Shown: positions 8,344 through 18,226, numbered from the stretch's first letter. The stretch is DNA of 64,000 bases from Actinokineospora xionganensis (GCF_014323725.1 NZ_JABVED010000012.1:62001-126000); one strand, 5' to 3'. Notes: a model not told the origin generated them from the letters alone. Program-made: numbers and translations.

Positions 8344-8895
8344 TCAGTGTTCCCCGGTCTTGTCCGACTCGCTGAGTCCGACCGCGCCGAGCAGCTTGTC
8401 GTCCTCGACCCGCTGCGCCGCGCGGCGCTTGGCCTCGGCGGCGGCCGTGCGGAAGTCAGCGAGGATGCGCTTCTGCAGCGTGAACATCTCACGCTCCTCC
8501 GCGGGCTCCGCATGGTCGTAGCCCAGCAGGTGGAGCACGCCGTGCACGGTCAGCAGGTGTAGCTCGTCGATCAGGCTGTGGCCTGCCTTGCGCGCCTGCT
8601 CCTTGGCGAAGGCCGGGCACAGCACGATGTCCCCGAGCAGCGCCGGACCCGCCTCGGGCGCGTCGGGCCGCCGGGCGTTCTCCAACTCGTCCATTGGGAA
8701 CGCCATGACGTCGGTCGGGCCGGGCAGATCCATCCAGCGCTCGTGCAGGTCGGACATCACGTCCAGCTCCACGAGCAGCACGGACAGCTCCGCCAGCTTG
8801 CTGACGTTCATCCGGTCCAGGGCGAAGCGGGCCGCCGCGACGATGGACGCCTCGTCGACCGCCACCCCTGACTCATTGGCGATCTCGATACTCAC
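8344..8895 (-). CDS. ybeY: rRNA maturation endoribonuclease YbeY
   Basis: Metal-dependent RNase for 16S rRNA 3' maturation and ribosome quality control. The zinc site H-x3-H-x5-H is present in [12 protein letters not shown], and the family motif DVMAFPMDE lies upstream. The start chosen is GTG at 8895 ([10 protein letters not shown]), 22 bp after the phoH stop; a start further upstream would overlap phoH. The C-terminus has a ~40-residue charged helix beyond the catalytic domain, as in other actinobacteria. Confidence 0.93.
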   Translation of the reverse strand: MSIEIANESGVAVDEASIVAAARFALDRMNVSKLAELSVLLVELDVMSDLHERWMDLPGPTDVMAFPMDELENARRPDAPEAGPALLGDIVLCPAFAKEQARKAGHSLIDELHLLTVHGVLHLLGYDHAEPAEEREMFTLQKRILADFRTAAAEAKRRAAQRVEDDKLLGAVGLSESDKTGEH

Positions 8896-8917
8896 GGGCT
8901 CATTGTCCCTGGTCGGC

Positions 8918-9976
8918 TCAGCGGCCCTGCCTGCGGCCACCCGCACGGACCGGTCCGCGGTGGGTTTCCTCGGCTTCGTCCTGCACGACCTGCCAGCGCT
9001 CGTAGGCGTCGACGATGTCGCCGACGAGCTTGTGGCGGACCACGTCGGAACTGGTGAGCAGGGCGAAGTGGACGTCCTCGACGTCGTCGAGGATCTCCTT
9101 GACGACCTTGAGGCCGCTGCGCTGCCCGCCGGGGAGGTCGATCTGGGTGATGTCGCCGGTGACCACGATCTTGGAGCCGAAGCCCAGCCGGGTCAGGAAC
9201 ATCTTCATCTGCTCGGGCGTGGTGTTCTGCGCCTCGTCGAGGATGATGAACGCGTCATTCAACGTGCGGCCACGCATGTAGGCGAGGGGGGCCACCTCGA
9301 TGGTGCCCGCCTGCATCAGGCGCGGGATCGACTCCGGCTCGATCATGTCGTGCAGCGCGTCGTAGAGCGGGCGCAGGTATGGGTCGATCTTGTCGAACAG
9401 CGTGCCGGGCAGGAACCCGAGCCGCTCCCCCGCCTCGACCGCCGGGCGAGTGAGGATGATCCGGCTGACCTGCTTGGCCTGCAGCGCCTGCACGGCCTTG
9501 GCCATCGCCAGGTACGTCTTGCCGGTGCCCGCCGGGCCGATGCCGAACACGACGGTGTTGGCGTCGATCGAGTCGACGTAGCGCTTCTGGTTGAGCGTTT
9601 TGGGGCGGATGGTGCGGCCTCGCCGGGACAGGATGTCGAGGCTCAACACGTCGGCGGGCGACTCGCCCGAGTCGCCGGACAGCATGGCGACGGTGCGGCG
9701 GACCGTGTCCGGACCGACCTGCTGCCCGCGGGTCGCGAGCGTGGCGAGTTCGGTGAACACCCGCTCGGCGAAGGCCACATCGGCGGGGGCGCCGGTCAGC
9801 GTGATCTCGTTGCCGCGGACGTGGACGTCGGCATCGAGCAGTTCCTCCGCGAGGCGGAGGTTCTCGTCTCGCGACCCGAGCAGGGCGAGGACGGCACCAT
9901 CGGGGATGGAGAACCGCGACTGGGCGTCGTGCTGTGGCGTTGGCGCGTCGGAAGGTCGGGGATCGGTGCCGGTCAC
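8918..9976 (-). CDS. phoH: PhoH-like ATPase
   Basis: A 352-residue P-loop ATPase. Walker A is [11 protein letters not shown], Walker B is FIILDEAQN, and [11 protein letters not shown] follows; the N-terminal part carries the KH-like/PhoH-associated domain. Relatives are RNA helicase/ATPases associated with YbeY and rRNA processing. It is first in the phoH-ybeY-corC-era run on the minus strand. The ending ([14 protein letters not shown]) is basic. Confidence 0.93.
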   Translation of the reverse strand: MTGTDPRPSDAPTPQHDAQSRFSIPDGAVLALLGSRDENLRLAEELLDADVHVRGNEITLTGAPADVAFAERVFTELATLATRGQQVGPDTVRRTVAMLSGDSGESPADVLSLDILSRRGRTIRPKTLNQKRYVDSIDANTVVFGIGPAGTGKTYLAMAKAVQALQAKQVSRIILTRPAVEAGERLGFLPGTLFDKIDPYLRPLYDALHDMIEPESIPRLMQAGTIEVAPLAYMRGRTLNDAFIILDEAQNTTPEQMKMFLTRLGFGSKIVVTGDITQIDLPGGQRSGLKVVKEILDDVEDVHFALLTSSDVVRHKLVGDIVDAYERWQVVQDEAEETHRGPVRAGGRRQGR

Positions 9977-10073
9977 GTTGCTTTCGGTCCTGCCTTCTGC
10001 GCCACGCGCTGTGGGTCGGTGTCTGCTCCGATGCTAGACCCAGCCACCGACACGGCGCACCGGAAAAACACGC

Positions 10074-10418
10074 TCAGCGACCGAAGCCCGCCAGCTGTTC
10101 GCCACCGAGAACGTGCAGGTGGGCATGGAAAACCGTGCGGCAGGCATCGTCGCCGGTGTTGAAGACAAACCGGTATCCGGACTGGTCGATTCCCTCGATC
10201 CGGGCCACCTCGACGCCCGCTTTCAGCACGTCGGCCAGCAATCGCGCGTCCTCGGCGAGTGCGGCGGCATCCTCGTGGTGGGTTCGCGGCACGACGATCA
10301 CGTGGACCCGGGATTGCGGATTGATGTCGCGAAACGCGTAGGTGGTTTCGGATTCGTGGACGAGCTTCGACGGGATGTCACCGGCGATGATCTTGCAGAA
10401 GAGGCAGTCCGCATTCAT
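10074..10418 (-). CDS. HIT family nucleotide-binding protein
   Basis: A 114-residue histidine-triad hydrolase of the HINT type. The catalytic HAHLHV sits in the C-terminal half, and the N-terminal CLFCKIIAGDIPS is the usual opening. It hydrolyses AMP-linked substrates such as aminoacyl-AMP or AMP-lysine. It lies between rsmE and phoH, an order shared by related actinobacteria. Confidence 0.92.
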   Translation of the reverse strand: MNADCLFCKIIAGDIPSKLVHESETTYAFRDINPQSRVHVIVVPRTHHEDAAALAEDARLLADVLKAGVEVARIEGIDQSGYRFVFNTGDDACRTVFHAHLHVLGGEQLAGFGR

Positions 10419-10440
10419 GCGCTCAGATTAATGGGACGGC

Positions 10441-10472
10441 CGCGGGTGGAGGATGCCGCGGGTGGAGGATGC
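10441..10472. repeat. Two perfect 16-bp tandem copies in the HIT-rsmE spacer
   Basis: CGCGGGTGGAGGATGC occurs at 10441-10456 and again at 10457-10472, followed by a broken third start (CGCGCGGG). The repeat lies just upstream of the HIT start at 10418, so copy number may vary between strains and alter the leader length. Confidence 0.7.
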
Positions 10473-10478
10473 CGCGCG

Positions 10479-10509
10479 GGCGGTGAAGCCTGGGGGTCGC
10501 CTCACCGCC
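10479..10509 (-). terminator. Hairpin between rsmE and the HIT gene
   Basis: GGCGGTGA (10479-10486) pairs with TCACCGCC (10502-10509) across a 15-nt loop, downstream of the minus-strand rsmE. No T tract follows. It may be a weak terminator or a transcript-end stabiliser. Confidence 0.35.
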
Positions 10510-10615
10510 TCGCGCGGCTCCGCCGGACCGAGGGGGGAGGTGTCCGGCGGTAGTCATGCGGGCGTCCGAAAGTTCGGATCGCGTTGCACGAGAAAGGGTA
10601 GCCCCTTCGCGCGGG

Positions 10616-11350
10616 TCAACGCCACCGTGTCGTGAGCACGCCGATAGCGCCGAGCGCGACCGCGGCGGCCGTGGAAGTGCGCAGCACGGACGGGCCGAGT
10701 CGGACGGTTCGGGAACCTGCCTGCTCAAAGGCGTTGATCTCCTCATCGGTGATCCCGCCTTCCGGCCCGACGATCAGCAAAAGATCACCCGATGAAGGGA
10801 GATCGATATCCGCCATTCGGGTGGCGCGTCCGGCTTCCAATACGAGAGTGAGCGCGGACTCCTTTGCCACGGCACTGAGTTCGCGCACCGACATAGGCTC
10901 GGTGACTTCGGGAATCCAGGCGCGTCGCGCTTGTTTCGCGGCCTCTCGGGCAGTGGAGCGCCAGCGATTGAGCGCTTTCTCGCCGCGCGGTCCGTCATCC
11001 CATTTGGTGATGGAGCGGGAAGCGCGCCAGGGGACGATCGCGTCGGCGCCCGCCTCGGTCGCGAGTTCGACGGCGAGTTCGCCGCGGTCGAGCTTCGCGA
11101 GCGCCTGGGCGATGATCACGCGCGGGGCGGGCTGCGGCTCGGTCCAGCGCCGGGTGATCGTCAAGTCGAGCGAGTCCTTGCCCGCCGCGTCGACGACGCA
11201 GTGGGCGACTGATCCTTTGCCGTCGGAGATGAGAACTGCCTCGCCCGCGCGCAGCCGCCGGACCGCGGCCGCGTGGCGACCCTCCGGCCCGTCGAGGGTG
11301 AACGACGGGCCGGAGGGCAGTGCCTCGGCTAGGAACAGCGCCAGTGTCAT
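10616..11350 (-). CDS. rsmE: 16S rRNA (uracil(1498)-N(3))-methyltransferase RsmE
   Basis: SPOUT-family methyltransferase of 244 residues. An N-terminal PUA-like domain contains [16 protein letters not shown]. The SAM-binding knot includes [16 protein letters not shown] and the C-terminal [18 protein letters not shown]. It overlaps the dnaJ stop by 4 bp, so it is probably co-transcribed with dnaJ2, as in mycobacteria. Confidence 0.95.
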   Translation of the reverse strand: MTLALFLAEALPSGPSFTLDGPEGRHAAAVRRLRAGEAVLISDGKGSVAHCVVDAAGKDSLDLTITRRWTEPQPAPRVIIAQALAKLDRGELAVELATEAGADAIVPWRASRSITKWDDGPRGEKALNRWRSTAREAAKQARRAWIPEVTEPMSVRELSAVAKESALTLVLEAGRATRMADIDLPSSGDLLLIVGPEGGITDEEINAFEQAGSRTVRLGPSVLRTSTAAAVALGAIGVLTTRWR

Positions 11351-12504
11351 CGCGCGTGGCGCTGGCGCAGGCGGGAGAACAGTCCGCCCTGGCGCGCGCT
11401 CGCGATGGCGAGCGTGTGCTCCTCTTCGCCGCGCAGCTCGGCCAGCTCGCGCAGCAGCTCGGTCTGGCGGGCGTCGAGCTTCGTCGGGACCTCGACCTCG
11501 ATGTGCACGTGCAGGTCGCCGCGGCCGTCGACGCGACCGGTGGACCGCAGGCGCGGCAGGCCGCGGCCGGTCATGACCAGTTCGGTGTCGGGCTGGGTAC
11601 CCGGTTCCAGCTCGATGTCGAGCGGGCCGTCAAGGGTCTCCAGCGGGACGACGGCGCCGAGCGCGGCGGTGGTCATCGGGACCCGCAGGGTGCAGTGCAG
11701 GTCGGCTCCGGCGCGCTCGAACGTCGCGTGGGGAAGCTCCTCGACCTCGACATAGAGGTCGCCTGCGGGACCGCCGCCAGGACCGACCTCGCCCTGGCCG
11801 GAGAGCCGCACGCGCATGCCGTCGGCGACACCGGGAGGGATCTTCGCGGTGATGTTGCGGCGGGCCCGGACGCGGCCCTCCCCCGCGCACTGGCGGCACG
11901 GGTCGGGGATGACCTCGCCGAGGCCGCGGCACACCGGGCAGGCCCGGGCGGTGACGACCTGGCCGAGGAACGAGCGCTGCACGGACTGGACCTCGCCACG
12001 GCCGCCGCAGGTGTCGCAGGTGGTGGGCGAGGTGCCCGCCGCGCAGCCCGAGCCGCGGCACAGGTCGCAGAGGATGGCCGTCTCGACGGCGATCTCCCGG
12101 CTGACGCCGGTGGCGCACTCCTCGAGTGTCATCTGGATGCGGAGCAGGGCGTCGGAGCCGGGCTGCACCCGGCTGCGCGGACCGCGTCCGCCACCGGCGC
12201 CCGCGGCGCCGAAGAAGGCGTCCATGATGTCGCCGAGCCCGAAACCGCCACCGAAGGGGTCGTGGCCGCCGCCGCCACCGCCGCCGTTGGACAGCGGGTC
12301 GCCGCCCATGTCGACGATCTTTCGCTTCTGCGGGTCCGACAGGACCTCATAGGCGGCGGTGACGTCACGGAAGCGCTGCTGCGCGGCCTCCTCCGGGTTG
12401 ACGTCCGGGTGCAGCTCGCGCGCCAGCTTGCGGTAGGCGCGCTTGATCTCGTCCGAGGTCGCGTCCTGCCGCACCCCGAGAGCGCCGTAGTAGTCCCTCG
12501 CCAC
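11347..12504 (-). CDS. dnaJ: Molecular chaperone DnaJ (DnaJ2 type)
   Basis: Hsp40 co-chaperone of DnaK. It has a J domain with the HPD motif (ELHPDVNP), a Gly-rich linker ([15 protein letters not shown]) and four zinc repeats [24 protein letters not shown] and CRQCAGEG, followed by the substrate-binding CTD. The start is GTG at 12504 ([11 protein letters not shown]), giving 385 residues; the frame extends 9 codons further but lacks homology there. It sits downstream of hrcA, so it is probably under the HrcA heat-shock regulon. Confidence 0.95.
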   Translation of the reverse strand: MARDYYGALGVRQDATSDEIKRAYRKLARELHPDVNPEEAAQQRFRDVTAAYEVLSDPQKRKIVDMGGDPLSNGGGGGGGHDPFGGGFGLGDIMDAFFGAAGAGGGRGPRSRVQPGSDALLRIQMTLEECATGVSREIAVETAILCDLCRGSGCAAGTSPTTCDTCGGRGEVQSVQRSFLGQVVTARACPVCRGLGEVIPDPCRQCAGEGRVRARRNITAKIPPGVADGMRVRLSGQGEVGPGGGPAGDLYVEVEELPHATFERAGADLHCTLRVPMTTAALGAVVPLETLDGPLDIELEPGTQPDTELVMTGRGLPRLRSTGRVDGRGDLHVHIEVEVPTKLDARQTELLRELAELRGEEEHTLAIASARQGGLFSRLRQRHAR

Positions 12505-12558
12505 CTTGTCCAGTCCTCCTGCCCCGAGCACGTCGGGGGATCACTTCGTTGCTTTGCG

Positions 12559-13581
12559 TTACCGGCCGAGGATGTCCCCGACGTAATTCGCCACCGCGCG
12601 AACGGCGGCGATGTTGGTGGGGTAGTCCATGCGGGTCGGCCCGACCACGCCCATGCCCCCGAGCAGGGTCGCACGAGTGCCGTACCCGATGGAAACCACG
12701 GAGGTGCTGCGCATCTCCTCGGCCTCGTTCTCCTCGCCGATGCGGACCACGACCTTGCCCGAGTCGGTGGTCGCGGCGAGCAGTTTGAGCACCACCACCT
12801 GCTCCTCAAGCGCCTCGAGCACCTGACGCAGGGAGTGCGGGAAGTCTGCGGCGTTGCGGGTCAGGTTGGGGGTGCCGCCGAGGACGAGACGCTCCTCGGG
12901 GTGCTCCACCAGGGACTCGACCAGCACGGTGGAAAGCCTGGTCAGCGGGTCGCGAAGGTCGTTGGGCGCGGACTCCGGCAGCTCGGCGACCTTCGCGGCG
13001 GCGTCGGTGAGGCGCTTGCCCGCGAGCGTGGAGTTGAGGATGGTGCGCAGCCGGCCGACGGACTCGTCGGAGACGAGATCGCCCAGGTCGACCATGCGCT
13101 GGTCGACGCGGCCGGTGTCGGTGATGAGGACCACCATCACTCGCGCGGGGGTGATGCTGACCAACTCGACATGGCGCACGGTCGAAGTGGTGAGCGTCGG
13201 GTACTGGATGACCGCGACCTGGCGGGTCAACTGGGCGAGCAGCCGGACACTGCGGCGCATGACGTCGTCGAGGTCGATCGCGCCCTCGAGGAAGCTCTGG
13301 ATGGCCCGGCGCTCGGCGGCGCTCAGCGGCTTGACGTCGCTGAGGCGGTCGACGAAGAGGCGGTAGCCCTTGTCGGTGGGGATGCGGCCCGCGCTGGTGT
13401 GCGGCTGGGTGATGTAACCGTCCTCTTCCAGCGAGGCCATGTCGTTGCGCACGGTCGCACTCGACACACCCAGGTTGTGCCGGTCGACGATCGCCTTGGA
13501 CGCGACGGGCTCCTGGTTGTGCACGTAGTCGGCGACGATGGCGCGCAGGACGTCGAGCCTGCGTTCGTCCGAACTGACCAC
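12559..13581 (-). CDS. hrcA: Heat-inducible transcription repressor HrcA
   Basis: A 340-residue repressor that binds CIRCE operators at chaperone genes. An N-terminal winged helix contains [19 protein letters not shown] and is followed by the GAF-like and dimerisation domains ([30 protein letters not shown]). It is the first gene of hrcA-dnaJ2-rsmE. I looked for a CIRCE element (GCACTC-N9-GAGTGC) in the 150 bp upstream and did not find one, so autoregulation is not visible here. Confidence 0.96.
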   Translation of the reverse strand: MVSSDERRLDVLRAIVADYVHNQEPVASKAIVDRHNLGVSSATVRNDMASLEEDGYITQPHTSAGRIPTDKGYRLFVDRLSDVKPLSAAERRAIQSFLEGAIDLDDVMRRSVRLLAQLTRQVAVIQYPTLTTSTVRHVELVSITPARVMVVLITDTGRVDQRMVDLGDLVSDESVGRLRTILNSTLAGKRLTDAAAKVAELPESAPNDLRDPLTRLSTVLVESLVEHPEERLVLGGTPNLTRNAADFPHSLRQVLEALEEQVVVLKLLAATTDSGKVVVRIGEENEAEEMRSTSVVSIGYGTRATLLGGMGVVGPTRMDYPTNIAAVRAVANYVGDILGR

Positions 13582-13729
13582 GTGGCACCTCCCTCTGGTC
13601 AGAGTTTACGGAGCGCTGGACCCTGTGGAGTCAATCGGTACGGCTATCACGTTTTGAGCATGGGTCTTGCGGGTTTGCGCGGTTCGTCTGAATCATGCTC
13701 GCACTACCCGACGGTAACTGGGAGCCCTC

Positions 13730-14605
13730 ATGGCGTCGTCAGTGTTGACCACGGTGTTCTTGCCGATCGCGCTCGCGATCATCATGTTCGGGCTGGGGCT
13801 GTCGCTGACGATCGACGACTTCACCCGGGTGGCGAAGTTCCCCAAGGCGGCGCTGTTGGCGCTCGCGGTGCAGGTGCTGGTGCTGCCGGGCGTGGCGCTC
13901 GGTCTGGTGCTGGCTTTCGACCTGTCGCCGGTGCTCGCGGTCGGCATGATGCTGCTGGCCGCGTCCCCGGGCGGGACGACGGCGAACATCTTCAGCCACC
14001 TCGCGGGCGGGGACGTCGCGCTGAACATCACGCTGACGGCGATCAACTCGGTCCTCGCGGTGGTCACGCTGCCGATCGTGGTCAACCTGGCCATCGCAGG
14101 CTTCCTGGACGGCGACGCGTCGCTCGGGCTTCAGCCGGCGAAGATGCTGCAGGTGTTCGCGATCGTGCTGATCCCGGTGGCCATCGGTATGGCGGTGAAC
14201 CGGCGCTTCCCGGAGTTCACCGCGCGGATGCGCAAGCCGGTGAAGATCGCGTCGATCGTGGTGCTGGTGCTGGTGATCCTGGGCGCGCTGCTGGCCGAGC
14301 GGGCGAACCTCGCGGGGTACCTGCGAGACGTCGGCATCGCGGCTGTCCTGCTGTGCGTGATCAGCCTGGCGCTCGGGTACTTCATCCCCCGCCTGGCCAA
14401 GGTGGGCGAGCGGCAGGCGATCGCGTCGTCGTTCGAGGTCGGCATCCACAACAGCACGCTGGCCATCACGATCGCGTTGAGCCCGGCCCTGCTGAACAAC
14501 GCCCAGATGGCAGTGCCCGCGGCGGTGTACGGCGTGCTCATGTTCTTCCCGGCGGGCCTGCTCGCCTGGTGGATCACCCGGCGAGCGGCGCCGGTCACCG
14601 CCTGA
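13730..14605 (+). CDS. Bile acid:sodium symporter family transporter
   Basis: A 291-residue membrane protein with about nine hydrophobic helices. It carries BASS-family motifs: the ASPGGTTANIFSHLAGGDVALNIT-like region split over two helices, and FEVGIHNSTLAITIAL near the C-terminus. It would couple Na+ to uptake of an organic acid or keto acid; the substrate is unknown. It is divergent from hrcA and stands alone. The 184 bp after it, up to the P450 gene, hold nothing I recognise. Confidence 0.88.
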   Translation: MASSVLTTVFLPIALAIIMFGLGLSLTIDDFTRVAKFPKAALLALAVQVLVLPGVALGLVLAFDLSPVLAVGMMLLAASPGGTTANIFSHLAGGDVALNITLTAINSVLAVVTLPIVVNLAIAGFLDGDASLGLQPAKMLQVFAIVLIPVAIGMAVNRRFPEFTARMRKPVKIASIVVLVLVILGALLAERANLAGYLRDVGIAAVLLCVISLALGYFIPRLAKVGERQAIASSFEVGIHNSTLAITIALSPALLNNAQMAVPAAVYGVLMFFPAGLLAWWITRRAAPVTA

Positions 14606-14789
14606 CGGCCCGAAACCCGTGCTCGCCGGGTCACTAGGCGAAATGAACCACGCCACCGATCGGCGGGTTCGCCATTCGGTATGCCGGTGCGTCCGAGGCC
14701 GGCTCCCAAGAGATAGAGCGCGTGCCCCTGCCGGATGCCGCCTGGCCGGTCCAGCAGGAGGTCGCGCCTGAAAGCCGTCTCCGCCGACG

Positions 14790-15995
14790 TCAGACTGTCA
14801 CCGGGACCTTCGCCGCGCCGCGGAGGTTGATGCGGCCGTTCCATTCGACCGGTCCGTCGAGCGCCAGGTTCGAGAAGCGTTCGACCAGCCTGCCGAGGGC
14901 GATCCGGCCTTCGAGGCGGGCCAGGGCCGCGCCCAGGCAATGATGGGGGCCCGCGCCGAAGGAGACGTGGTGGCGGGCGTTGGGGCGGCTCAGGACCAGG
15001 TCGGCGGCGTCCTCGCCCCAGAAAGCCGGGTCGTGATTCGCGGAAGCGAGGCTGGCGATGACGAAGCTGCCCGGCGGGATCTCGCGGCCACCGATCTCCA
15101 CCGCGGCCGTGGTGATGCGTCGGCTCATCTGGACCGGGCTGTCGTAGCGCAGGAGTTCTTCGACGGCGTTGTCGATCAGGGGTGGGTCCTCGCGCAGCGC
15201 CTTGAGCTGGTCGGGGTTGGACAGCAGGGCGACGACGCCGTTGGAGATCAGGTTGACCGTGGTCTCGTGACCCGCCACATAGAGCAGCCCCACCTGGGCG
15301 ATCAGCTCGTCGTCGCTGAGGACGTCGCCTTCGTGTTCGGCCTCGATGAGGGCCGTGAGCAGGTCGTCGGCCGGGTTGGCGCGCTTCCACTCGATCATCT
15401 CGGCGGTGAGCCGGGTGAACTCGGCGTCCGCCTCGCCGATGCGGCGGGCCAGGTCGGGGTCGCCGACCGGTTCCAGGGACCGGACCAGGGTTCCGGTGAG
15501 TTCGCGCAGGCGGTCCTCGTCGGTCGGCGGCATGCCGAGCATGTCGGCGATGACGGTGAAAGGCAGCGGGAACGCCAGTTCGTCGACGAGGTCGCACCGG
15601 CCCGCGTCGGCCATGCGGTCCAGGGAGGCGTCCACCAACTCGGTGATCCGCGGAGCCAGCGCGTTGATCGCGCGCGGCGTGAAGACTTTCGCGACCAGCG
15701 ACCGGAGCCGCGTGTGGTCGGGCGGGTCGCGGTCGAGCATGGACAGACCGCCCAGCCGCCAGTCGTCCCCGCCAGCGGCCTTGCGCATCTCGTCGCGGAC
15801 CGGGTGCGGGGCGAGGTGTCGGGTCTCGACCGACTGGCCCGAGCGGAGCAGGGCGGTGACGAGGTCGTATCGGGACACGTACCAGAAGCCCAGGGGGTGC
15901 TCGTGGACCGCGGTCTCCTCGCGGAGCTCCGCGTAGTGGGGGTACGGGTTCTCGTTGAATCCCGGCGCGAAGGGGTTGAACATCGTCTCCGTCAT
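14790..15995 (-). CDS. Cytochrome P450
   Basis: A 401-residue soluble bacterial P450. The haem-binding loop FGAGPHHCLGAAL has the ligand Cys at 353, the I-helix oxygen-activation motif is AGHETT (241-246), and the K-helix ExxR is E280-L-L-R283. The substrate is unknown. It is divergently transcribed from a TetR gene, with a perfect operator between the two starts. No dedicated ferredoxin gene lies beside it, so redox partners come from elsewhere. Confidence 0.95.
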   Translation of the reverse strand: MTETMFNPFAPGFNENPYPHYAELREETAVHEHPLGFWYVSRYDLVTALLRSGQSVETRHLAPHPVRDEMRKAAGGDDWRLGGLSMLDRDPPDHTRLRSLVAKVFTPRAINALAPRITELVDASLDRMADAGRCDLVDELAFPLPFTVIADMLGMPPTDEDRLRELTGTLVRSLEPVGDPDLARRIGEADAEFTRLTAEMIEWKRANPADDLLTALIEAEHEGDVLSDDELIAQVGLLYVAGHETTVNLISNGVVALLSNPDQLKALREDPPLIDNAVEELLRYDSPVQMSRRITTAAVEIGGREIPPGSFVIASLASANHDPAFWGEDAADLVLSRPNARHHVSFGAGPHHCLGAALARLEGRIALGRLVERFSNLALDGPVEWNGRINLRGAAKVPVTV

Positions 15996-16018
15996 GGTTC
16001 ACCTTCCCTGCGTTGGTC

Positions 16019-16035
16019 ACATACATCGTGTATGT
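16019..16035. promoter_or_regulatory. Perfect palindromic operator between P450 and TetR genes
   Basis: ACATACA-TCG-TGTATGT is a perfect 7-3-7 inverted repeat. It lies 24 bp upstream of the P450 start and 17 bp upstream of the tetR start. Placement between divergent genes, over both likely promoters, is typical for a TetR-family autoregulator that also represses its neighbour. Confidence 0.75.
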
Positions 16036-16051
16036 CATTAAGTTGTACAGC

Positions 16052-16663
16052 ATGTCCGCCACCAAAAGCCGGCGCGAGCAGTACTCCGAAGCGACTCGGG
16101 CCGCCCTCATCGACGCCGCCACCAGGCGCTTCGCGACTTTTGGGTTCGCCGCGACGGCGCTGGAGGACATCGCCACCGACATCGACGCGACCCGCGGCGC
16201 GGTCTACCACCACTTCAGCAACAAACGGGCGCTGTTCAAAGCCGTCCATGAGGAGCTTGAGTCCGCCGCCGTCGCCCGGGTCACGGAGATCGCGGCAGCC
16301 GCGGCGGACCCGTGGACCGGAGCGCTGGACGCGCTCGACGCGTTCCTCGACCAGTGCCTGGACCCGGTCTACAGCCGAATCGTGTGGCGTGAGGCACCGG
16401 TGGCCTTGGGGTGGCAGGAGTGGCACCGGGCGGAGGAGACCTACGCATACGGGATCATCCACAAGCTGCTGACCGCATTGGTCGCGAGCGGGCAGATCGA
16501 GCCGGTGCCGCTCGACACGGCCACTCGGATCACCTTCTCGATGCTGGGATCGGCGGGAACCACGCTGGCCGAAAGCCCGGCGAGCGACCAGCAGCGGCTG
16601 CGCGACGAGTACGCGGACATGGTCCGCCGGATGATGCGCGGGCTGTCCGCCTCCCCGGAATAG
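16052..16663 (+). CDS. TetR/AcrR family transcriptional regulator
   Basis: A 203-residue regulator from the ATG at 16052 (MSATKSRREQY). The frame is open further upstream but that part lies inside the operator. The N-terminal helix-turn-helix contains TALEDIATDIDATRGAVYHHFSNKRALFKAV, split around the turn, and the C-terminal ligand domain is Trp-rich (IVWREAPVALGWQEWHR). It probably represses itself and the divergent P450 until a ligand, perhaps the P450 substrate, binds. Confidence 0.93.
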   Translation: MSATKSRREQYSEATRAALIDAATRRFATFGFAATALEDIATDIDATRGAVYHHFSNKRALFKAVHEELESAAVARVTEIAAAAADPWTGALDALDAFLDQCLDPVYSRIVWREAPVALGWQEWHRAEETYAYGIIHKLLTALVASGQIEPVPLDTATRITFSMLGSAGTTLAESPASDQQRLRDEYADMVRRMMRGLSASPE

Positions 16664-16692
16664 CAGGACCCGTCCCTGCCAAGGCGGCGAGG

Positions 16693-17907
16693 TCAGGTCA
16701 GGCGGCGGACCACGGCGTCGGCCAGCAGCCTGCCGCGGGAGGTGAGCACACACCGGCCCGCGGCCAGCGACGGACCGTCGAGCAGGCCGTCCTTCGCCGC
16801 TTCGACCGCCTCCACCTGCCCGGCCTCATCCAGGGCGGACAGAGCCAGGCCGTCGGAGAGGCGCAGCTCCAGCAGGACCCGTTCGACCCGCTGGTCGTCG
16901 GCCGACAGGCGTTCGCGGCCCGCCGCCGGCGAGTTGCCCTCGGCGAGCAGGTCGGCGTAGCGGGCCGGGTGTTTGACGTTCCACCACCGCACGCCGCCCA
17001 CGTGGCTGTGCGCGCCGGGACCGGCGCCCCACCAGTCGCCGCCGAGCCAGTAGCCCAGGTTGTGCCTGCACCTCGCGTCGTCCGACGACGCCCAGTTCGA
17101 CACCTCGTACCAGGTCAGGCCCGCCGCCGACAGCGTCTCGTCGACCTGTTCGTACCGGTCGGCCAGCACGTCGTCGTCCGGGGCGGGCAGGTCGCCGCGG
17201 CGGATGCGGCGGGCCAGGGCGGTGCCCTCCTCGACGATCAGCGCGTACGCCGACACGTGGTCGACACCCGCGGCGAGGACCGAGTCCAGGGAGGCCGCCA
17301 AGTCCTCGTGCCGCTCGCCCGGCGTGCCGTAGATCAGGTCGAGGTTGACGTGCTCGATGCCCGCGGCCCGCGCCTCGAGAGCGGCGGCGACGGCCCGTCC
17401 CGGGGTGTGAGTGCGGTCGAGGACCTTCAGCACGTGCCGCGCCGCGGACTGCATCCCCAGCGAGATCCGGTTGTACCCGGCCTCGCGCAGGCCGGCGAAG
17501 AACTCCGGCGAGGTCGACTCCGGGTTGGACTCCGTCGTCACCTCGGCGCCGGAGGCGAGACCGAAAGTCGACCGGACGGCGCCGAGCACCTCCCCCAGCC
17601 CGTCGGCGCCCAGTAGCGACGGCGTCCCACCGCCGACGAAGACCGTGTCGACCTTGGGCGGCGATCCCAGCACCCGGGCGGCGAGATCCAGTTCCCGGCG
17701 CAGCCCTTCGAGCCAGGAATCCGGCGACGCGGACGAACCGAGTTCCCCCGGTGTGTAGGTGTTGAAGTCGCAGTACCCGCAGCGCGTGGCGCAGAACGGG
17801 ACGTGCACGTAGACGCCGAACGGGCGCGCGCCCAGGCCCGCGAGCGCCGAGGACGGAAGGGAGCCGTCGACGGGGGCGGGTTCGCCGTCAGGCAGTACGG
17901 AGGGCAC
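16693..17907 (-). CDS. hemW: HemW-like radical SAM protein (coproporphyrinogen III oxidase-like)
   Basis: A 404-residue radical SAM enzyme. The cluster motif CATRCGYCDFNTY (C-x3-C-x2-C) lies near residue 40, then GGGTPSLL and the HemN-type C-terminal domain. Members of this group bind and transfer haem rather than oxidise coproporphyrinogen, so HemW is the better name. It is divergent from the sulfur operon, as Rv2388c is near sirA in M. tuberculosis. Confidence 0.9.
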   Translation of the reverse strand: MPSVLPDGEPAPVDGSLPSSALAGLGARPFGVYVHVPFCATRCGYCDFNTYTPGELGSSASPDSWLEGLRRELDLAARVLGSPPKVDTVFVGGGTPSLLGADGLGEVLGAVRSTFGLASGAEVTTESNPESTSPEFFAGLREAGYNRISLGMQSAARHVLKVLDRTHTPGRAVAAALEARAAGIEHVNLDLIYGTPGERHEDLAASLDSVLAAGVDHVSAYALIVEEGTALARRIRRGDLPAPDDDVLADRYEQVDETLSAAGLTWYEVSNWASSDDARCRHNLGYWLGGDWWGAGPGAHSHVGGVRWWNVKHPARYADLLAEGNSPAAGRERLSADDQRVERVLLELRLSDGLALSALDEAGQVEAVEAAKDGLLDGPSLAAGRCVLTSRGRLLADAVVRRLT

Positions 17908-18026
17908 GCCACCATCCTCCCAGGCCCCCTAGCAGGGATTTATTCCGGCAGGGCGAACCGCGTGACGTCCGTCCCAGCATGCGGATGGAGGTGGACCACA
18001 CCGTGGACGCATGGGAGTCTGGACCC

Positions 18027-18113
18027 ATGTCAGCGACCGAAGTCTTCCTGGTGGCCCGCCGCCACGTCGACTTCCGTCGTGTCTCCAGCGCGATGTGCCG
18101 TCAGTACACCTGA
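18027..18113 (+). CDS. Leader peptide (28 aa) upstream of the sulfite reductase operon
   Basis: A short ORF, ATG at 18027 to TGA at 18111-18113. It begins MSATEVFLVARRHVDF and continues RRVSSAMC before a short tail. The RRHVD...SSA-x-C pattern matches the actinobacterial 'putative leader peptide' group found ahead of sulfur and cysteine genes. The Cys codon (TGC, codon 24) is close to the end, as expected if ribosome stalling on cysteine scarcity controls the operon. About 113 bp follow before the sirA start, including a hairpin. Confidence 0.8.
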   Translation: MSATEVFLVARRHVDFRRVSSAMCRQYT

Positions 18114-18136
18114 TCCGTCGTCGCCTATCTCGAATT

Positions 18137-18161
18137 CAGCAGGCGTCGGACGCGCCGGCTG
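18137..18161 (+). promoter_or_regulatory. Hairpin in the sirA leader, possible attenuator
   Basis: CAGC-A-GGCG (18137-18145) pairs with CGCC-G-GCTG (18153-18161) with one mismatch and a 7-nt loop. It begins 24 nt after the leader peptide stop codon. It could be the structure whose folding or Rho access depends on translation of the leader. No T tract follows. Confidence 0.4.
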
Positions 18162-18226
18162 AGCATCCCTGATTTCCCGGGGTCCCTGACGGTGCGCCCG
18201 AGCGCCCCGACCCTAGAGGACAGCCG

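Noticed and set aside
13656-13700. Inverted repeat GAGCATG...CATGCTC upstream of hrcA and the BASS transporter
   Set aside because: The 31-bp spacing and arm sequence do not match CIRCE, and the arms are too short to stand out by chance.
11320-14637. A 1105-codon open frame on the plus strand
   Set aside because: It is antisense to dnaJ and hrcA and contains the Arg/Gly/Ala bias of a GC-driven shadow frame; only the BASS gene is real there.
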